Below are positions 30,150 through 42,300 of a stretch of 64,000 nt of DNA, piece after piece. The stretch is from Pyropia haitanensis (taxonomy: Eukaryota; Rhodophyta; Bangiophyceae; Bangiales; Bangiaceae): contig SDUX01000001.1 of the NCBI GenBank assembly GCA_008729055.1, positions 124,001-188,000 on the forward strand, in the 5' to 3' direction. Both the position numbers and the translations under genes were made by a program. Under the pieces are notes generated by a model. The model was not told where the DNA came from. It saw nothing but the letters and a program-made list of their open reading frames with translations, and made no database searches. The stretch's first letter is position 1. Every line of letters begins with the position of its first letter.

Positions 30150-33100
30150 CTATTGCAAGAACGAGTCGGCACTCGGCGGCGGCGGTGGCGGTACCTTCTT
30201 GGCGCCAGCCCGCGTCCCCTTCGCCGCCCGCGTCTTGCGCGCCGGCGGCGCCTTGGCCGCCACCGCCGCGTCACCCACGTCCACCAGCTGCCCGACGTCG
30301 CCGCTGGCGCCCGCTGCCCCTGCGGCAGCAGCCGCGGCGGGCCGTGCCTTGCGCCGTGGCTTGGCAGGCTTGGCCGACCCGCCCCGCCGCCGCCCGCCGC
30401 CGCCGCCGCCCGCAGACGCGGACCGTGCGCCGTCCCCTCTGTGGGCACCGCCGCCAATGCCAAAGTCGAGCTCTCCGTACAGGCTGTCCGCGGCGGCGTC
30501 CGCACCGGTAGCGACGTCGCCACCGCGCGACGCGTGTTCCGTGTCCGGCCCCACCGGCTCCCACGATACGTCGGCCAGGATGGCCGCGGCGGCGCTCCGC
30601 GACCGGCCGCCGCCCCGCGGGTTGGATGTGCTGCCGCCACCGCCGCCACCGCCACCGTCGTCGCCCGCGGCAACGTCAATGAGCGTCGCGGCGTCGGCAG
30701 CCGTACTCCGTTGCGCCCGGTCACCACGTGGCCGGCGGGGTGCAACGCCGCCGCGTCGCGACGAGACGCGCCCCCCACCGACGCCGTCGCCGCTGCTGCC
30801 GCCGGCCGACAGCAGGGAGGACGCCTCGCGGCCCCGTGATGCCCCCCGCCCCGCAGCCGATGACCGCCCAGAGGCGCGTCTCCCCTCCATGCCGCTGTCT
30901 GCCTCGTCTACCGCTGCCGCCGCGGCAGCGTCACGTGCAAGGCGGGCGCGCTCGGCGGTGCCGAGCAGGGGCACGCTCAGGTCTACCCCCGCCGCCGCCG
31001 CCGGTGGCGGCAGGGACAGCCGTGCCTGCGCGCCGGCATCCACGGGCAGCAGCGGGGCGGCAAATAAGTCACGCAACACCGCCGCGTCGGTCGAGCCAGG
31101 GGGCGCGGCGTTGACCAACGCGAGCGTCACGCTCGCCCGCTCCTGCACCTCGGCAACCGCCGAGGTAGCGAGCTGAGGCAGCGCCCTGAGCAGCAGCTCC
31201 CGCAGCTCGGTCGCGTCGCTGCTGCTGTCGCCGCCGCCGCCGCCTCCATCACCGACTTCGTCGACGCGTGGCACAGCGTCAACGACGTCGCTAGACGCAA
31301 CAGACGCGTACAGCTTGAGCGCCGATGAGACGCAGCGAGCGCCGCCACCGGCGGGCACCGCCGCCAGCAGAGCAGTGACCACCCCCGTCGCTGGCCGAGG
31401 GATCAGTGGCGCGTACTCGCCAATGAGCCACGCGGCGGCAGCGAGCAGTGGAGCGGGCAGCGGCGTGGCGTCTCGGCTTTGTTGCACGGTGGCGGAGACT
31501 GCGGCGGTGACCGTCGCCTTGACCGCCGCCGTCCCACTGTTGTCTGCGCCGCCGCCAGAGAGCCCACTGCTGTCTTCGGTGCTGCTCACGTCGCTGTCCT
31601 CTTCCACACTGTCAACCTCCTCGGTATTGGCATCATGTCCGCCGCCAGGAGCCGCGGCAGCCGCATCCGCCGACGTGCCCACCGACGAGGCGGGCACAGC
31701 AGCAGCGGTCGACGGGCCATCACCACTGCTCGAGTCAGCGCCCGTGCTCTCGCCGCCTGCCTGTAGGAGCTGCAGCGCCAGCTCCACACACGCCGGCCGT
31801 GCGGCAGGCACCCGGGCGGGCAGCTCGACCAGCTGTGCAGCCGCCCGACAAGTGACAGCAGCAGAGAGGCTGCGGGAGCACCGCGCCACGCAGCCGAGCA
31901 CCTCGGCTACGTACCACTCAAAGTCGTCCTCGGTGAGTAACTGCAGGTAACCGCCGGTGCGTCTCCTGGCAGCCTCTTTGTCAACGGGGGCAGGGTCTGC
32001 TAGGGAGATGGTCGACAGATTCGCCTCCGCCTCCGAGACAGGTGTGGCCGCCGTCGATGGGGATGGCGCGGCGGCAGTGCCAGCCGCCGCAGATCCGACA
32101 GCTGCGCGCTGCCCCTCCGGTTTCGACGGCTCCGTTCGTCGGCGCGCCGCCGACCCGGACCCCGCCGCCACGACGGGTGGTGCGGTCGGTCGTACAAACA
32201 CGCCCGCATCCAGCAGCCGCGTTGCAAGCACCTCCCGGAAGGGGGCGTCTGTGTCAATCGCCGAGAGTGCGTGCCGACCGGCACCGCCACCCGCCCCGCC
32301 ACCATCTTCCTCCGTTGCGCCGCCGCTGCCTGCAAGACCCGCGACAGAGGCACGGCCCGCAACGGCCGCCACTGCCTCCAGGTGATCAAGCAGCACGTCA
32401 AACACCTCCCGAAACGTATCCTGGTGCACCAGCGCGCCCACCAAGTCCAGCGCGCGCAGGCGGATGCCCACGTCGGCGTCATCCAAGCAGTCAAGCACAA
32501 GACCCCGATGACGCATGACCGCTGCGGGAAAGCGGGCGGCCAACCGCCGCATGGCGGCCAGGCCCAGGTACTTGAGGTTCTGGTCCGCGTCCATGATGAA
32601 CTGGCCTAGGTGGTCCGCGGCTAGGGCTACAAGCGGGGCCTCGTCCAAGAGGGCCAGCGAGACGGTCGAGCAGCACTCGTAGAGCAGGCTCTTGGCTTTG
32701 GTAGACTTCATTAGGGAGCTCAGTGGCGGGGCCAGCTTCCGCGCCAGCCGCGGTTCGAGAGGCGCCAGAACGCCAAACAGCTTCACCACCTTGATAAGCA
32801 GCCAGTTGTTGTGCGAGTCGGTGAGGATGCGGTAGAGCACCGGGGCGAGAACGAGAAAAGGCCGAGGGGACTTGGCCGCCAGCTGCGCCACCACAGTCAC
32901 CGCCGCGCACACCACCGACGAGTCGCTGTCGACGAGTCGGTCTTTCAACCTCACCGTCGCGGCGGGCAAGATGTCGGGGCTCGCTGCCACGAGCGAATAC
33001 AATGTCAGCGTTGCCTTTTTCCGGATATAAGGCCTCGGAGACGCCAGAAGGGTGACAACATCAGGGGCTAGTTCCCGTGCCAGCTCGGCAGTCGCGACCT

Positions 33101-34040
33101 TGGCGACGCAGTTCAGCGCGTGGGAGCAATCGGATAAGCGGCCAGCCGTGATGTCCTGCATTGCAAAGGGGGGGGGGGGGGGGGGGGGGAAGCAAGTCAA
33201 AATAGGCAGTGCAGGTCGCGATGCCAGTATATGGACCACAGGAAGACACAGTGGCAGTGTAACAGCGGTCACGAAAGGTCAATAGGTCACAAAGCGCAAC
33301 AGGCGCGAGTCAGTCCCCATACCGTGACGCACACACTGACAAGCATACGTATACCGAGAGCCACGACATTGCGGCTAGATACCATCCCTCAAGACATTGA
33401 CCAGTCGAAACTCTGGCATCGGGACCTGCTAACGACGACGCAGCCTCCCCTCCCCACCCAAAGAGCGGACCTACACAACACGAACCTTTTTGAAAAGGTT
33501 CGTCGTCAGCAACAGCACATCCGTCGTCGGGGAAAACACCTGCCCGGCAGCTAGGTACCCCACCCGCTTGTGGGCAAACTCCGTCCGGGACATCACCTCC
33601 AGGATATAAAAGGAGGCAAAGTCAACGGGATAGCCCAGCATATGCAACTGCACAACAGGGCCCCATCGTACGCCAACAGATAGTGAGGGCAGCAACACCA
33701 AAGAGTCTGGCGCAACACACAAGTGTCAGAAACAGCAAGCACCAAGCACCTGGGCTGACCCGTGACGTCCACCCTCCCAACTGGACGACTCCAACAAGCG
33801 CGCTTAGGCCGGCCCCCTCACCCCAACAAAGCGTCCCAAACGCCCCACATGATAGCGTACATAGGTCAGCTTGAGGACCCCATTGGCCTTCTTGTGTGGC
33901 TCTGAGGCGCGGCACTCGGAAGTGATTTCCGCAATTTTTCCTCGAATGTAGGCCGCCTCGTCTCGTCGGTGAGCACGGATGCCCTTGACCAGGTCTTGAA
34001 GGGACTGGGGGAACAGCACCCCATCAAACAGAGTCGACAT
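30150..34040 (-). CDS. AP-3 complex subunit delta, three exons
   Basis: This encodes the large delta adaptin of AP-3, which with beta, mu and sigma sorts cargo from endosomes to vacuole- or lysosome-related organelles. I assemble 1115 residues from exon 1 (34040-33861: MSTLFDGVLF, SLQDLVKGIRAHR, ANGVLKLTY), exon 2 (33647-33486: LHMLGYPVDFASFYILEVMS, VGYLAAGQ, LLLTTNLFKK) and exon 3 (33155-30150: DITAGRLSDCSHALNCVAKV, then PYIRKKATLTLYSL, NNWLLIKVVKLFGVLAPLEP). Both introns are GT-AG and phase 0, and the joins reproduce the known delta-adaptin order without gap. HEAT-like repeats fill about residues 1-600. The middle is Ser/Asp/Ala-rich linker, and the C-terminus is basic (KPRRKARP, KKTP-like) as in delta hinge regions. 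Exon 3 has an in-frame ATG upstream inside the intron, which is not the true start. The gene is divergent from APS kinase. Confidence 0.93.
33156..33485 (-). other. AP-3 delta intron 2 (330 nt)
   Basis: The donor is AAG|GTTCGT and the acceptor is ATGCAG|GAC. Before the acceptor the transcribed strand has an uninterrupted run of about 21 C residues, an all-cytosine polypyrimidine tract. Splicing here joins codons LFKK and DITA in frame. Confidence 0.85.
33648..33860 (-). other. AP-3 delta intron 1 (213 nt)
   Basis: The donor is TAT|GTACGC and the acceptor is GTGCAG|TTG. It lies between codons (phase 0) and joins KLTY to LHMLGY, the order seen in delta adaptins generally. Confidence 0.85.
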
Positions 34041-34874
34041 GGTCGCCGTCGTCACTCCCCGCCGGCCGCCACCCCCCGGCCTGGCCAGAAGGCGCCGCTC
34101 GTGGTGGCTAGAAACGGAGCCACGGCACACAGTGTGTTTGGAAGCTCCGCGTCCAGCCGCTGCTGAAGGGCGGCGCAGGGCCCCGCCAGTCGGGTGGGGA
34201 GGGGAAGAAGCCGTACACTTCAGCGTCGGGCAAGTAGCGCAGGCACCGCGCTGCCCCAACAGCACCTGGGTTTCCCTCGGACGCGTGGCAAGTCAAGCGA
34301 TTACACTCGCATTGCCAGTGGAATCACTGTACTTTCCTGTATTGGACCGCAAATCCTTTGGCGTTCAGTTTCATTCACAAATTACTATACTTCGGCCAGA
34401 TACGGTGCAACCGGCGGCCAGAGTCCTGTCCGTCGAGGATGGCGGCGGCACTGGCAGCGGTTCAAACGGACCAGGAAGCAGCGCCCTGGACTGCCAAAGG
34501 GGATTGACGGGGGGGCGTTGACAGGCTGACACCCCCCCCGGGGCAGCCCCACGGGCCCCCCCCGCGCTCACACCATTTTGGGGGCGCCCTCTGCAGTCGT
34601 TGACGACACGCCCGCATTGGGCACCCCCCAGTTTCGGTCACCGCCGCGGCGATCGCGCGTGCCCCATTTTCTCGTCAACAGCCGCCCTCCCCTCCTCCAG
34701 GCGTTCACAGTGAGGAGTGGTTCGTTCCTTCACCGCCGCCGTCGCCCGACCGACTGGCACGCCGTTACCCCGCCACGCCCCTTTCCTTCCCGCCGCCGCC
34801 CGAACCGCCAGCCCCTCCACCCCCCCCGCGCCACCATCCACTCTCCTTCCCGCGCCCCCCAACCTTCCCCCGTC
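34041..34874. other. Divergent promoter region of AP-3 delta and APS kinase
   Basis: Start codons of the two genes face away from each other across 834 bases, so the promoters of both lie here. The middle (about 34300-34450) is AT-richer. The 150 bases before the APS kinase ATG are strongly pyrimidine-rich, as in other leaders of the window. No TATA box or extra gene is clear. Confidence 0.6.
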
Positions 34875-35964
34875 ATGGCGACCAACGTGGTCTGGCACGA
34901 AGGCCTGGGTACGTGCGCCGCGAGGTTGTAGCGCCGTGTGTGTGAGTGGCTGTGGCCATTGTGATGGCGGATCTGGTTGTCTGGGAATTGGGGCGGAGGG
35001 GAGGAGGGTTGACTTCGCACCGTATGGTTCAACTGGCCATGTGTTTCCATTGTTCTGGGACGGTTTCATGGGCCTGGCGTCCCCGCCCGCACTGCCGTCG
35101 TCTTGGTGTTGTACCCGGCTTGGATGGACACGTTGAGCGCAGTCGCTCGACGTGCTCTCTGTGTCGGCTTCTCTCTATTGATGTGGCGTGGCGTCTGACC
35201 CAGTCCGCATCGGTTTTCCCGGCGGCCCTCCTGTGTGCTGTGGGTCCTCCCTCATGTCGTTGCCTGTCGCCCGCCATTTCTGCCACGCTCCCACAGTCAC
35301 CCGCGATGCCCGCGCCAAGCTGCTTGGCCAGAAGGGCGTCACCGTGTGGCTGAGCGGCCTCTCTGGGTCGGGCAAGAGCACCGTCTCGGTAGAGCTGGAG
35401 CAGCAGCTGTTTGCCAAGAAGGTCCTGTCGTACCGGCTGGACGGGGACAACATCCGTCAGGGCCTCAACAAGAACCTGACGTTCACCCCGGAGGACCGCA
35501 AGGAGAACATCCGCCGCATCTCGGAGGTGGCCAAGCTGATGTGCGACATTGGCGTGGTCGTGACGACGGCTTTCATCAGCCCCTACACGGAGGACCGTGA
35601 GATGGCGCGGGAGATCCACAAGGCGTCGGACATCCCATTCATTGAGGTGTTTGTGGACTGCCCCCTGGAGGTGGCCGAGTCGCGCGACCCCAAGGGCCTG
35701 TATAAGAAGGCCCGCAGCGGTATTATCAAGAACTTCACGGGCATTGACGCGCCGTATGAGAAGCCGCCATCGCCTGAGATCACGCTGGACACGTCCAAGC
35801 TCTCCATCTCGGAGTGCGCGGGTGTCATCCTGACGTACCTGACTGAGAAGGGGCTCATCTCGGAGGAGGCCAAGGCGGAGGCCAAGCCCGCCAAGGCGGT
35901 GGAGGCTGTGGCCGCCGCACCAGCGGCCGAGGCCGACAAGGAGAAGGTCCCGGCCACCGCTTAG
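34875..35964 (+). CDS. Adenylyl-sulfate (APS) kinase, two exons
   Basis: APS kinase phosphorylates adenylyl sulfate with ATP to give PAPS, the sulfate donor for sulfated polysaccharides and other acceptors. Exon 1 (34875-34908) encodes MATNVVWHEGL. A 388-base phase-1 intron with donor G|GTACGT and acceptor CCACAG|TC follows, and exon 2 (35297-35964) continues VTRDARAKLLGQKG. The 233-residue product has the P-loop GLSGSGKS (32-39), RLDGDNIRQGLN (58-69), RRISEVAKLM, FISPY (104-108) with the serine of the phosphoenzyme site, and DPKGLYKKAR (142-151). All are in family order. The N-terminus matches the MATN-WH start of fungal and plant enzymes, which supports the intron. A C-terminal tail of about 35 Ala/Lys/Glu residues is extra. 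There is no organelle-targeting peptide in this form; translation from the intron's in-frame ATG at 35188 would give a different, less typical start. Confidence 0.95.
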
Positions 35965-36130
35965 TTCATTCCTTTCCTTCTCTTCCTTTCTTTGCCAGCG
36001 TGCGTAGCGTCTGACGTAAAGTATGTGTGGTGGCTGTACTCTGCTGTACCCTTCTGGTGCCTCGCTGCGCCCTTGTGTATGACGGTCAAGTCGCAGCTGC
36101 ACGTCTGCGTGGCTACTGAGTCGGTTTGCG

Positions 36131-36245
36131 CCTCAGTGCATGGCTGTCGGGTCGCACCTGCGCCTGAGTCCATGGCTGCCAGGCCGCAGCCGCGCCTCAG
36201 TGCATGGCTGCTGGGTCACAGCTGCGCTTCCGTGCATGGTCTGGC
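36131..36245 (+). repeat. Tandem repeat of about 32 bp, 3.5 copies
   Basis: Four units contain the motif GCGCCT(C/G)AGT(G/C)CATGGCTG or a variant, at about 36131, 36163, 36195 and 36227. They diverge by several substitutions each. The array is about 170 bases after the APS kinase stop and may lie in its 3' untranslated region. Confidence 0.7.
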
Positions 36246-37118
36246 GCACGTCAGACCCGCTGGCCACGTGCCCCTGCCGTGCCAATGTAAGCACACTGTA
36301 TTTTACCGTCGAGGGCGTCGCTTTCAAAAACACAATGCACGGAGTCAATTCTCGCTCCTTTTTTCGAGCAGGATTCTTGGACCAAAGTCGGTCGTCTCGG
36401 CCATCCCATGGGACACTCCCTTGGGCAGCCCAGCGCGCAGGGTCGTCCAATGGCCATACCAGGGGCACTCCCATTGGGCAGCCCAACGCGCCGGGTCGCC
36501 CAACGAGCCTCGGAAGGAGCTGCAAGACAGACGCCAGGGCAATTGAACTCGCGCACGAGTGCTACGCTCCACCGGAACGCGCCGTACACGTGCGCGCGGA
36601 AAAAGCGCTCTGCGGGCACATCCACCGAGGAGCATAGAGGCACGGTGGGCTGGCAGCGCGCGCGTGGTCTGTCGAGCGTATGTAGCGTATCTCAGAGTGT
36701 TACGCACTCTAAACTACGATCTCTTCCATGCCCATAGGACAGCCATCGTCATACCATCATGAAGAGAGTGGTTGTTGCCCGCGCACGGCGGGGGATACAA
36801 CAAACGAGTGGTCGCAGGTGAGGGGTACATCACAATCCAGCATGCTCAAGCTCCACCTATAGCGGAAACGCACGCCACCCTCCCTATACAACCATCCCTC
36901 GGTCTCTCACCAGTGACGATGGCGGGAGGTGTGCCTCGTACTATCGGTAAGTCTGTGAGTAGCTCGCTCTATGGGGCATACGATGTACGGAGAGCACTGC
37001 AGCGAGATTGTTTGCAGTGACAGTAGAGATGGACTCCGACGCCGCGGCCAGCGAGTGGCTTTCTGCGACCGAGAGGCGGCCACTACCTTTGCTTCTTCTA
37101 CCAGGCAGCTGGAGTGAC

Positions 37119-37157
37119 GAGGTTGCACTGGTGGCCGACGCTCACCAGTGCAACCTC
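37119..37157. other. Perfect 15-bp inverted repeat with 9-base loop
   Basis: GAGGTTGCACTGGTG (37119-37133) is followed after nine bases by its exact reverse complement (37143-37157). No gene overlaps it. It would form a stable hairpin in DNA or RNA. Confidence 0.8.
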
Positions 37158-38086
37158 CCTGTACGGGAACAACTCTCTGGTTGGGGATACACTGCTCCTT
37201 CGCGGCGCGCAGTGGCGCTCCCTGTATCAGCATGGCCCTCTGCGCGAGTGCCCGCGCAGCAGGCACTTTGCTACGGTACGAGTTGAGAGGTTGTGCGAGG
37301 CTCGCCTACAGAACCCCTGGGGCGGGCAGCGGACGCAGGCAGTCGCTGGCGCCCGACGATGGCGCGTAGTACCAGGCGGCGATCCCCCCCTCCGTGTCGC
37401 CGCTCAGACGCGAGGTAGGTGGTTGGAAGGACCAGCGCTGATCACCCCGGGCATCTCCCCAGCGGGGGCTCCTCCGCATTTGGTTTGGCGCTGGTCCAAG
37501 CGGCGACAGCCACATTTCAGGCTCCACGCGGGTCTCGGCGCCCCCCCCTCCTCTCCCCTCCTCCCCCCGCCGGTCCCTCCCCCCCCCCCCCACCAGTTCC
37601 AGACTGCGCGCGTGCGGTCGTCGGGCAGCCACGGTTGAACCACGTGGGGGGGGGGCGCGGTGAGCGAGGTGGCCCGGCCAAATGGTGAATCATTCGGCCA
37701 CAACATGAGATGCCAAACGCTCAAGTGCAAAGTATTCGGTGGTTGGTCCACGACACCTCGCAGAACCCCCCGCAGTGTTGCATCCCGTGCATAGCCAGCT
37801 ACGAAGGAATGGTTTCATGAGCCACATCCGTCGAGCGGTCACATGGCCCGGCGCCCGAGGGAAGAGCGCGGCGTTCTGATAGGGCGCGCACCACAAGAAA
37901 ACGGGGGGCGGTTCCCCCCCCGCGGGCCGCCCTCCGCAGCGAGGCGTGGCCTTGCCACCGGGTGCACCCAGGGGGGCACTACGCGGCACGCGCCCCCAGC
38001 GACGGACACCACTTTTCGATAGGCGGCACGAGGCGCGGCCGCCACGGCACGTGGGCAAGGGGGCTGGCGGCCACACCACAGTGCTC

Positions 38087-38102
38087 AAAAAAAAAAAAAA
38101 AA
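38087..38102 (+). repeat. A16 homopolymer
   Basis: Sixteen consecutive A residues sit in DNA otherwise rich in G and C and far from any gene end on the plus strand. It may be the mark of an old retroposed copy. Confidence 0.7.
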
Positions 38103-39378
38103 GTCACGATGGCGCGCGGGGGCGCACCCCCACCCAACCAGCCCCACGCGGTCGCATGGATGGGATGGCGGCCCTGCCAGCACAGTGGCGGGGGTGTCGG
38201 CGGCCACGCGGCTCTCGCCGCGCGCGCCGCTCGCGCGTCGCGCGCCCCGCGCGGCCCCCCTGCCGCCGATGCGCCCGATTTGAAGGGCGCCGCGCTGACC
38301 GCGTCGCCAGCCCACCTGACGGCTGCCGGACGCCGTGCTGACGACGACCAAACGCCTCCGCCTGGGCATTCGTCTCCGCCCTCCTTCCCCGTCCCCCTCG
38401 CGGACACCGACCTCCCCCGTCCCTGCTTGTTGGTGAGAGCCGCTGGCCCTTCCACCGCGGTGCGTGTTAACTGCCGGCTTGGGCCCTGGACGCGGCTATC
38501 CCTGCGACTTCCCCCTGGTATCGTCGTGGCGGGCGCCTGTGTGGCGCGCCGTAGGGGGGTGGCCGTTCCTCTGGGAGCCGCACCCCGGGCTTGCCTCCCG
38601 CCACCCCCCCCTGGCCTTGACGTGGCGGTGGAGCCATGACCCCTCGGCGTAGCCGCCGGACCTCTCGCTCGGTACGTTGTGGCCGTCCCTCCCGCTGATG
38701 CTGTGGGCCATGGCCTCGTGCGCCGCGACCTAGAGGAGGCTGCGTGGCGTCCCCCCGCCCCTCCTGGCTGTGCACCGGTGGTTGGCCCCCATTGTCGGCG
38801 GCCGTGGGTGTCCGCCACGCCTGGTCCGCGCCGGGGGGTCGCCTGACCTTTGGCGTCCCGGCTTTGCGTGTGTCGTCGCGGGGCGCCCCCACGCGGTGGT
38901 CTCCGCGTTCTTTTCTGGTCTTTTTTTTCTCGCCGCGAGGTGCGCGCTCCCTGCGTTTTCCCTGGCCTCCCCGGTGCTGCGAGCACATCCGCCTGGTCAG
39001 GCCGATGGCGGCGCCGCGGAGCTTGGCTCTGCGGCGGTGCTTGTGTCGCGCACGAGGGGCCAGGTGTGTTTGTGCGCTCCTCTCCGTTCGCAGGGGCGCT
39101 GCCCTGTGGCTGCGGGGGCTGAGCCGGTTGATGCGTTTCTCCCCCTGGTATCGGGTCAGAACGCCAGATTGGCTGGCGTGCGCTTCTGGAATGACTGCTG
39201 ACGACCGTTCGTCCTGTGCGCCGAGCATTGTTTTCTTGGCTCTTGCTGTGGTTCTCTTGGCACCGACGACGTCTCTTGTTCGTAGCGTCAGCCGAGCGGC
39301 GAGGAGCCACCGGCCGATGACGCGGCCACTGCGGCGGCGTCGCTGCCTTCCACTCGCTCTGGCCACACCAGCCGGGCC

Positions 39379-42300
39379 ATGGACGCGGCGGGGCTCAACG
39401 ACACGGACGATGAGGGAGAGGAGGATGTGGGGTTGCCTGTGGCCAAGCGCAGCCGCGTGGCCACCACTCCACGCGCGGGCACTGATGTGCTAGGGGCGGG
39501 TGGTAGTGACTCTGAAGACCATGCAATGGGCGCGTCCTCCTCACCAGGTGTGGAGGAGGCTCTGCCGACGTCCCCTACTGGCGGGAAGGATGGCGGCGCT
39601 GCTGCTGCCGCCGACGATGGGGACGAGGCCGTCGAAGCCGACGCGGTGGCGGCAGGTCTTCTTGACGACGAGGACACGTCACCCCCTCCTGGGAGCGACG
39701 ACCTGCCAAAGCTCGCTGGGTCTTCCTCGGACGCGGACGTTGCGCCCGACGCGGGAGACGCTGCGCTGCTGGCAGTGAGATCAAACGTAGAGGCCTCTGG
39801 CTTGGCCAGTGGGGATGGTGATGAGAGCGGTGACACCAGCGAGGAGCTGGCGACCGGCGACGCTGACGAGGACTCGAGTGAAGAGCTGGCGACCGGCGAG
39901 GCTGGCGGCGACACCAGTGAGGAGCTGGCGACGTGCGACGCCGGTGGCGATACCAGTGAGGAGCTGACGACGGGTGTCGCCGGTGGCGACACGAACGAGG
40001 AGCGAGCGGCTGGGGGTGACTGTCCTGGCGATGGCGAGGGCTCCGCGAGGCCGCTCCCAAAGGCCACGCGCTCGGCCACCCCAAGCGACCACTCTCGCGC
40101 ACAGTCTGAGCCAAGCCCGGCGCAGGCTACAAACAAGGAGGCTGGAAAGGAGGGGGAGCAGGAGGAGGAGGAGGCGGACCAGCAGCAGCAGCAGCAGCAG
40201 CAGGAGGATGTTGACGACAGCGGCGATGGCAGTGCCTCGGCCTTCCCCGTGAGACGCCTTCGCCGCGTTCACGCGGCTGGCAGCAAAGCCATTCCGTGTA
40301 GCGGTGAAACGGGGAGTGAGAGTCCTGCGGAGGCGTCGGATGGCGCCCCCATCGGTGCTGACGAGGAGGAGAGCGAAGACGTGGACGACGCGGAGGAAGA
40401 ACTCCCCGGCCTGGCAGCATCGGGTCGCGGCGGCCGGCCACCGCGCCCCCCCCCTGCTGCTCGCCGGACGCCCGTGGCCGCGCGGCGGGACGCGAGCGAA
40501 GACATCCGGCGACACGGCTTGGAGCTTCGGCGCCGTCCGTCGCCTGCCGTTAGCGACGCGGCTGCTTCCGCGGCGCTCTCTTCTGTGCTTGACACTGAGG
40601 AATCATCCGAGTCTGAGTCCGAAGCCGAGACACCCGTCCCGTCGCCGTCGCCATCACGGCGGGCCCGGGCAGCGACGACCAAACGGCGGGCTACGGCAAA
40701 GGCCAAGGGCACGCCTGCGGCGGCCACCCGCCGCCGCGCTGGGAGTAGGGCCGGCTCTATCGCGGAAGGGGAGGCGGACGACGAGGAGGTAGACGATGAT
40801 GCGGGCAGCGGCACGCCCGCCAGTCGCCGTCGCGGCACCGCGTCGGCTCGCGGGAGACAGCGCGGAAGGGGGGCGAGCGCTGCTGGTGGCCGTGGTCGCG
40901 GCCGCGGCCGCGGCGGTCGGTCCACCCCACCCGTGCCGCCGTCGCGTACGTCGTCGCGGACGCGCAAATCTCGTCTTTCGACGCTGAGCGAGGATGGCTC
41001 GCGTGAGGTGCTGGGCGAAGGCTTGGGCGATATTTTTGGAGACGACGATGACGCAGCCGTCGCTGCGAATGGCAGCGACGCCGCGTCTGGGGCCAGTGAC
41101 GATGACCAGGCAGTCCCGGTCATGGAGAAGATTTTGGCCAGGCGCGTGGCACAGGGAGCTGGTGCCGCGCTCGGCGGCGAAGAGGGTAAGGGCGATGCGG
41201 GAGCGGCCGGGGGCGGTGCGGCCGGGGACGCAAAGGACCCTGCGGCGGTGGGAGTTGTGGCGCTTGTGCCTCCACCGGGGGGCACACGGCTGACGGCCAG
41301 CGGCAAAGCGAGCGTGAACCTGGCGCTGGCCGAGGCGGAAGCGGCAGGCTTGGAGGTGGCCAGCGAATACCTGGTCAAGTGGAAGGGCCTCTCATACATT
41401 CACTGCGAGTGGGTTGTGGAGAGCATCATCTTGGCTCAGTCGCAGGGCAAGACTCGCCTTCAACGCTTTCTCCGCAAAGAAGCGACGGCGGCGATGCGAC
41501 GCGACGAAGCGGACGTGGACGACGAGCTCATCCCCGAGGGGTTTATCACCGTTGATCGGATTTTGGCGGAGAAGACGACCCGTGGCGGAAAGCGCAAGTT
41601 CCTCATCAAGTGGGCTGCACTCACTTACGCAGAGTCTACCTGGGAGGCGGCGGAAGACGTGCAGGACGATGTTAAGCTGTCGCAGTTCATAGAGCGGAAC
41701 AAGAAGCTAAGTGCAGCGGCATTGCTGCCACGGCCGCGGCCGCCACGGGACGCGTTCAAGCCCCGGGAGCAGCCGACGTTCAAGAATGAAGGTGTCTTGC
41801 GGCCGTACCAGGTGGAAGGACACAACTGGCTGGTGTCGTGCTGGTTTCAACGGCGGGGCTGCATCCTGGCGGACGAGATGGGATTGGGCAAGACCATCCA
41901 GTCTGTGTCGCTGCTGCACTTCCTCTTCACGGAGCGAAACATCCGGGGCCCCTTTTTGGTGTTGGCGCCGCTCTCTACGCTAGGCCACTGGGCGCGTGAA
42001 ATTGACACGTGGACGGGGCTGAACGCGATTGTCTATCACGGCAACTCGGAGAGCCGCAACGTCATCCACCAGCACGAGTGGGTGGTACCCGGGCAGGTGC
42101 CATCGCAGGGTCCACCGTACAAGTGGCACGTGCTGATTACCACGTACGAGACGGTGCTGCAGGAGGCGACCCGGCTGCGGCGCATCAAGTGGAACGCGCT
42201 CGTCGTGGACGAGGCGCACCGGCTGAAGAACCGTTCCTCCCGGCTGGTGGACGAGCTCAAGTCCTTCAACAGCGACCACCGCGTGCTACTGACGGGCACG

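Larger units (their letters stand above)
35965..39291. other. No recognised gene; repeats, hairpins and an A-tract upstream of the CHD gene
   Basis: The first part contains the 3' region of APS kinase, then short tandem repeats (36131-36245) and a second pair of similar stretches (about 36405-36510, sharing GGGCAGCCCA(A/G)CGCGC). A short ATG frame at 36759 (MKRVVVARARRGIQQ) runs into CAG|GTGAGG, a good donor sequence, but no following exon is recognised. A 15-bp hairpin (37119-37157) and a 16-A tract (38087-38102) are listed. The final 300 bases are T/C-rich and end in a candidate splice acceptor at 39291 before the CHD frame. Confidence 0.45.
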
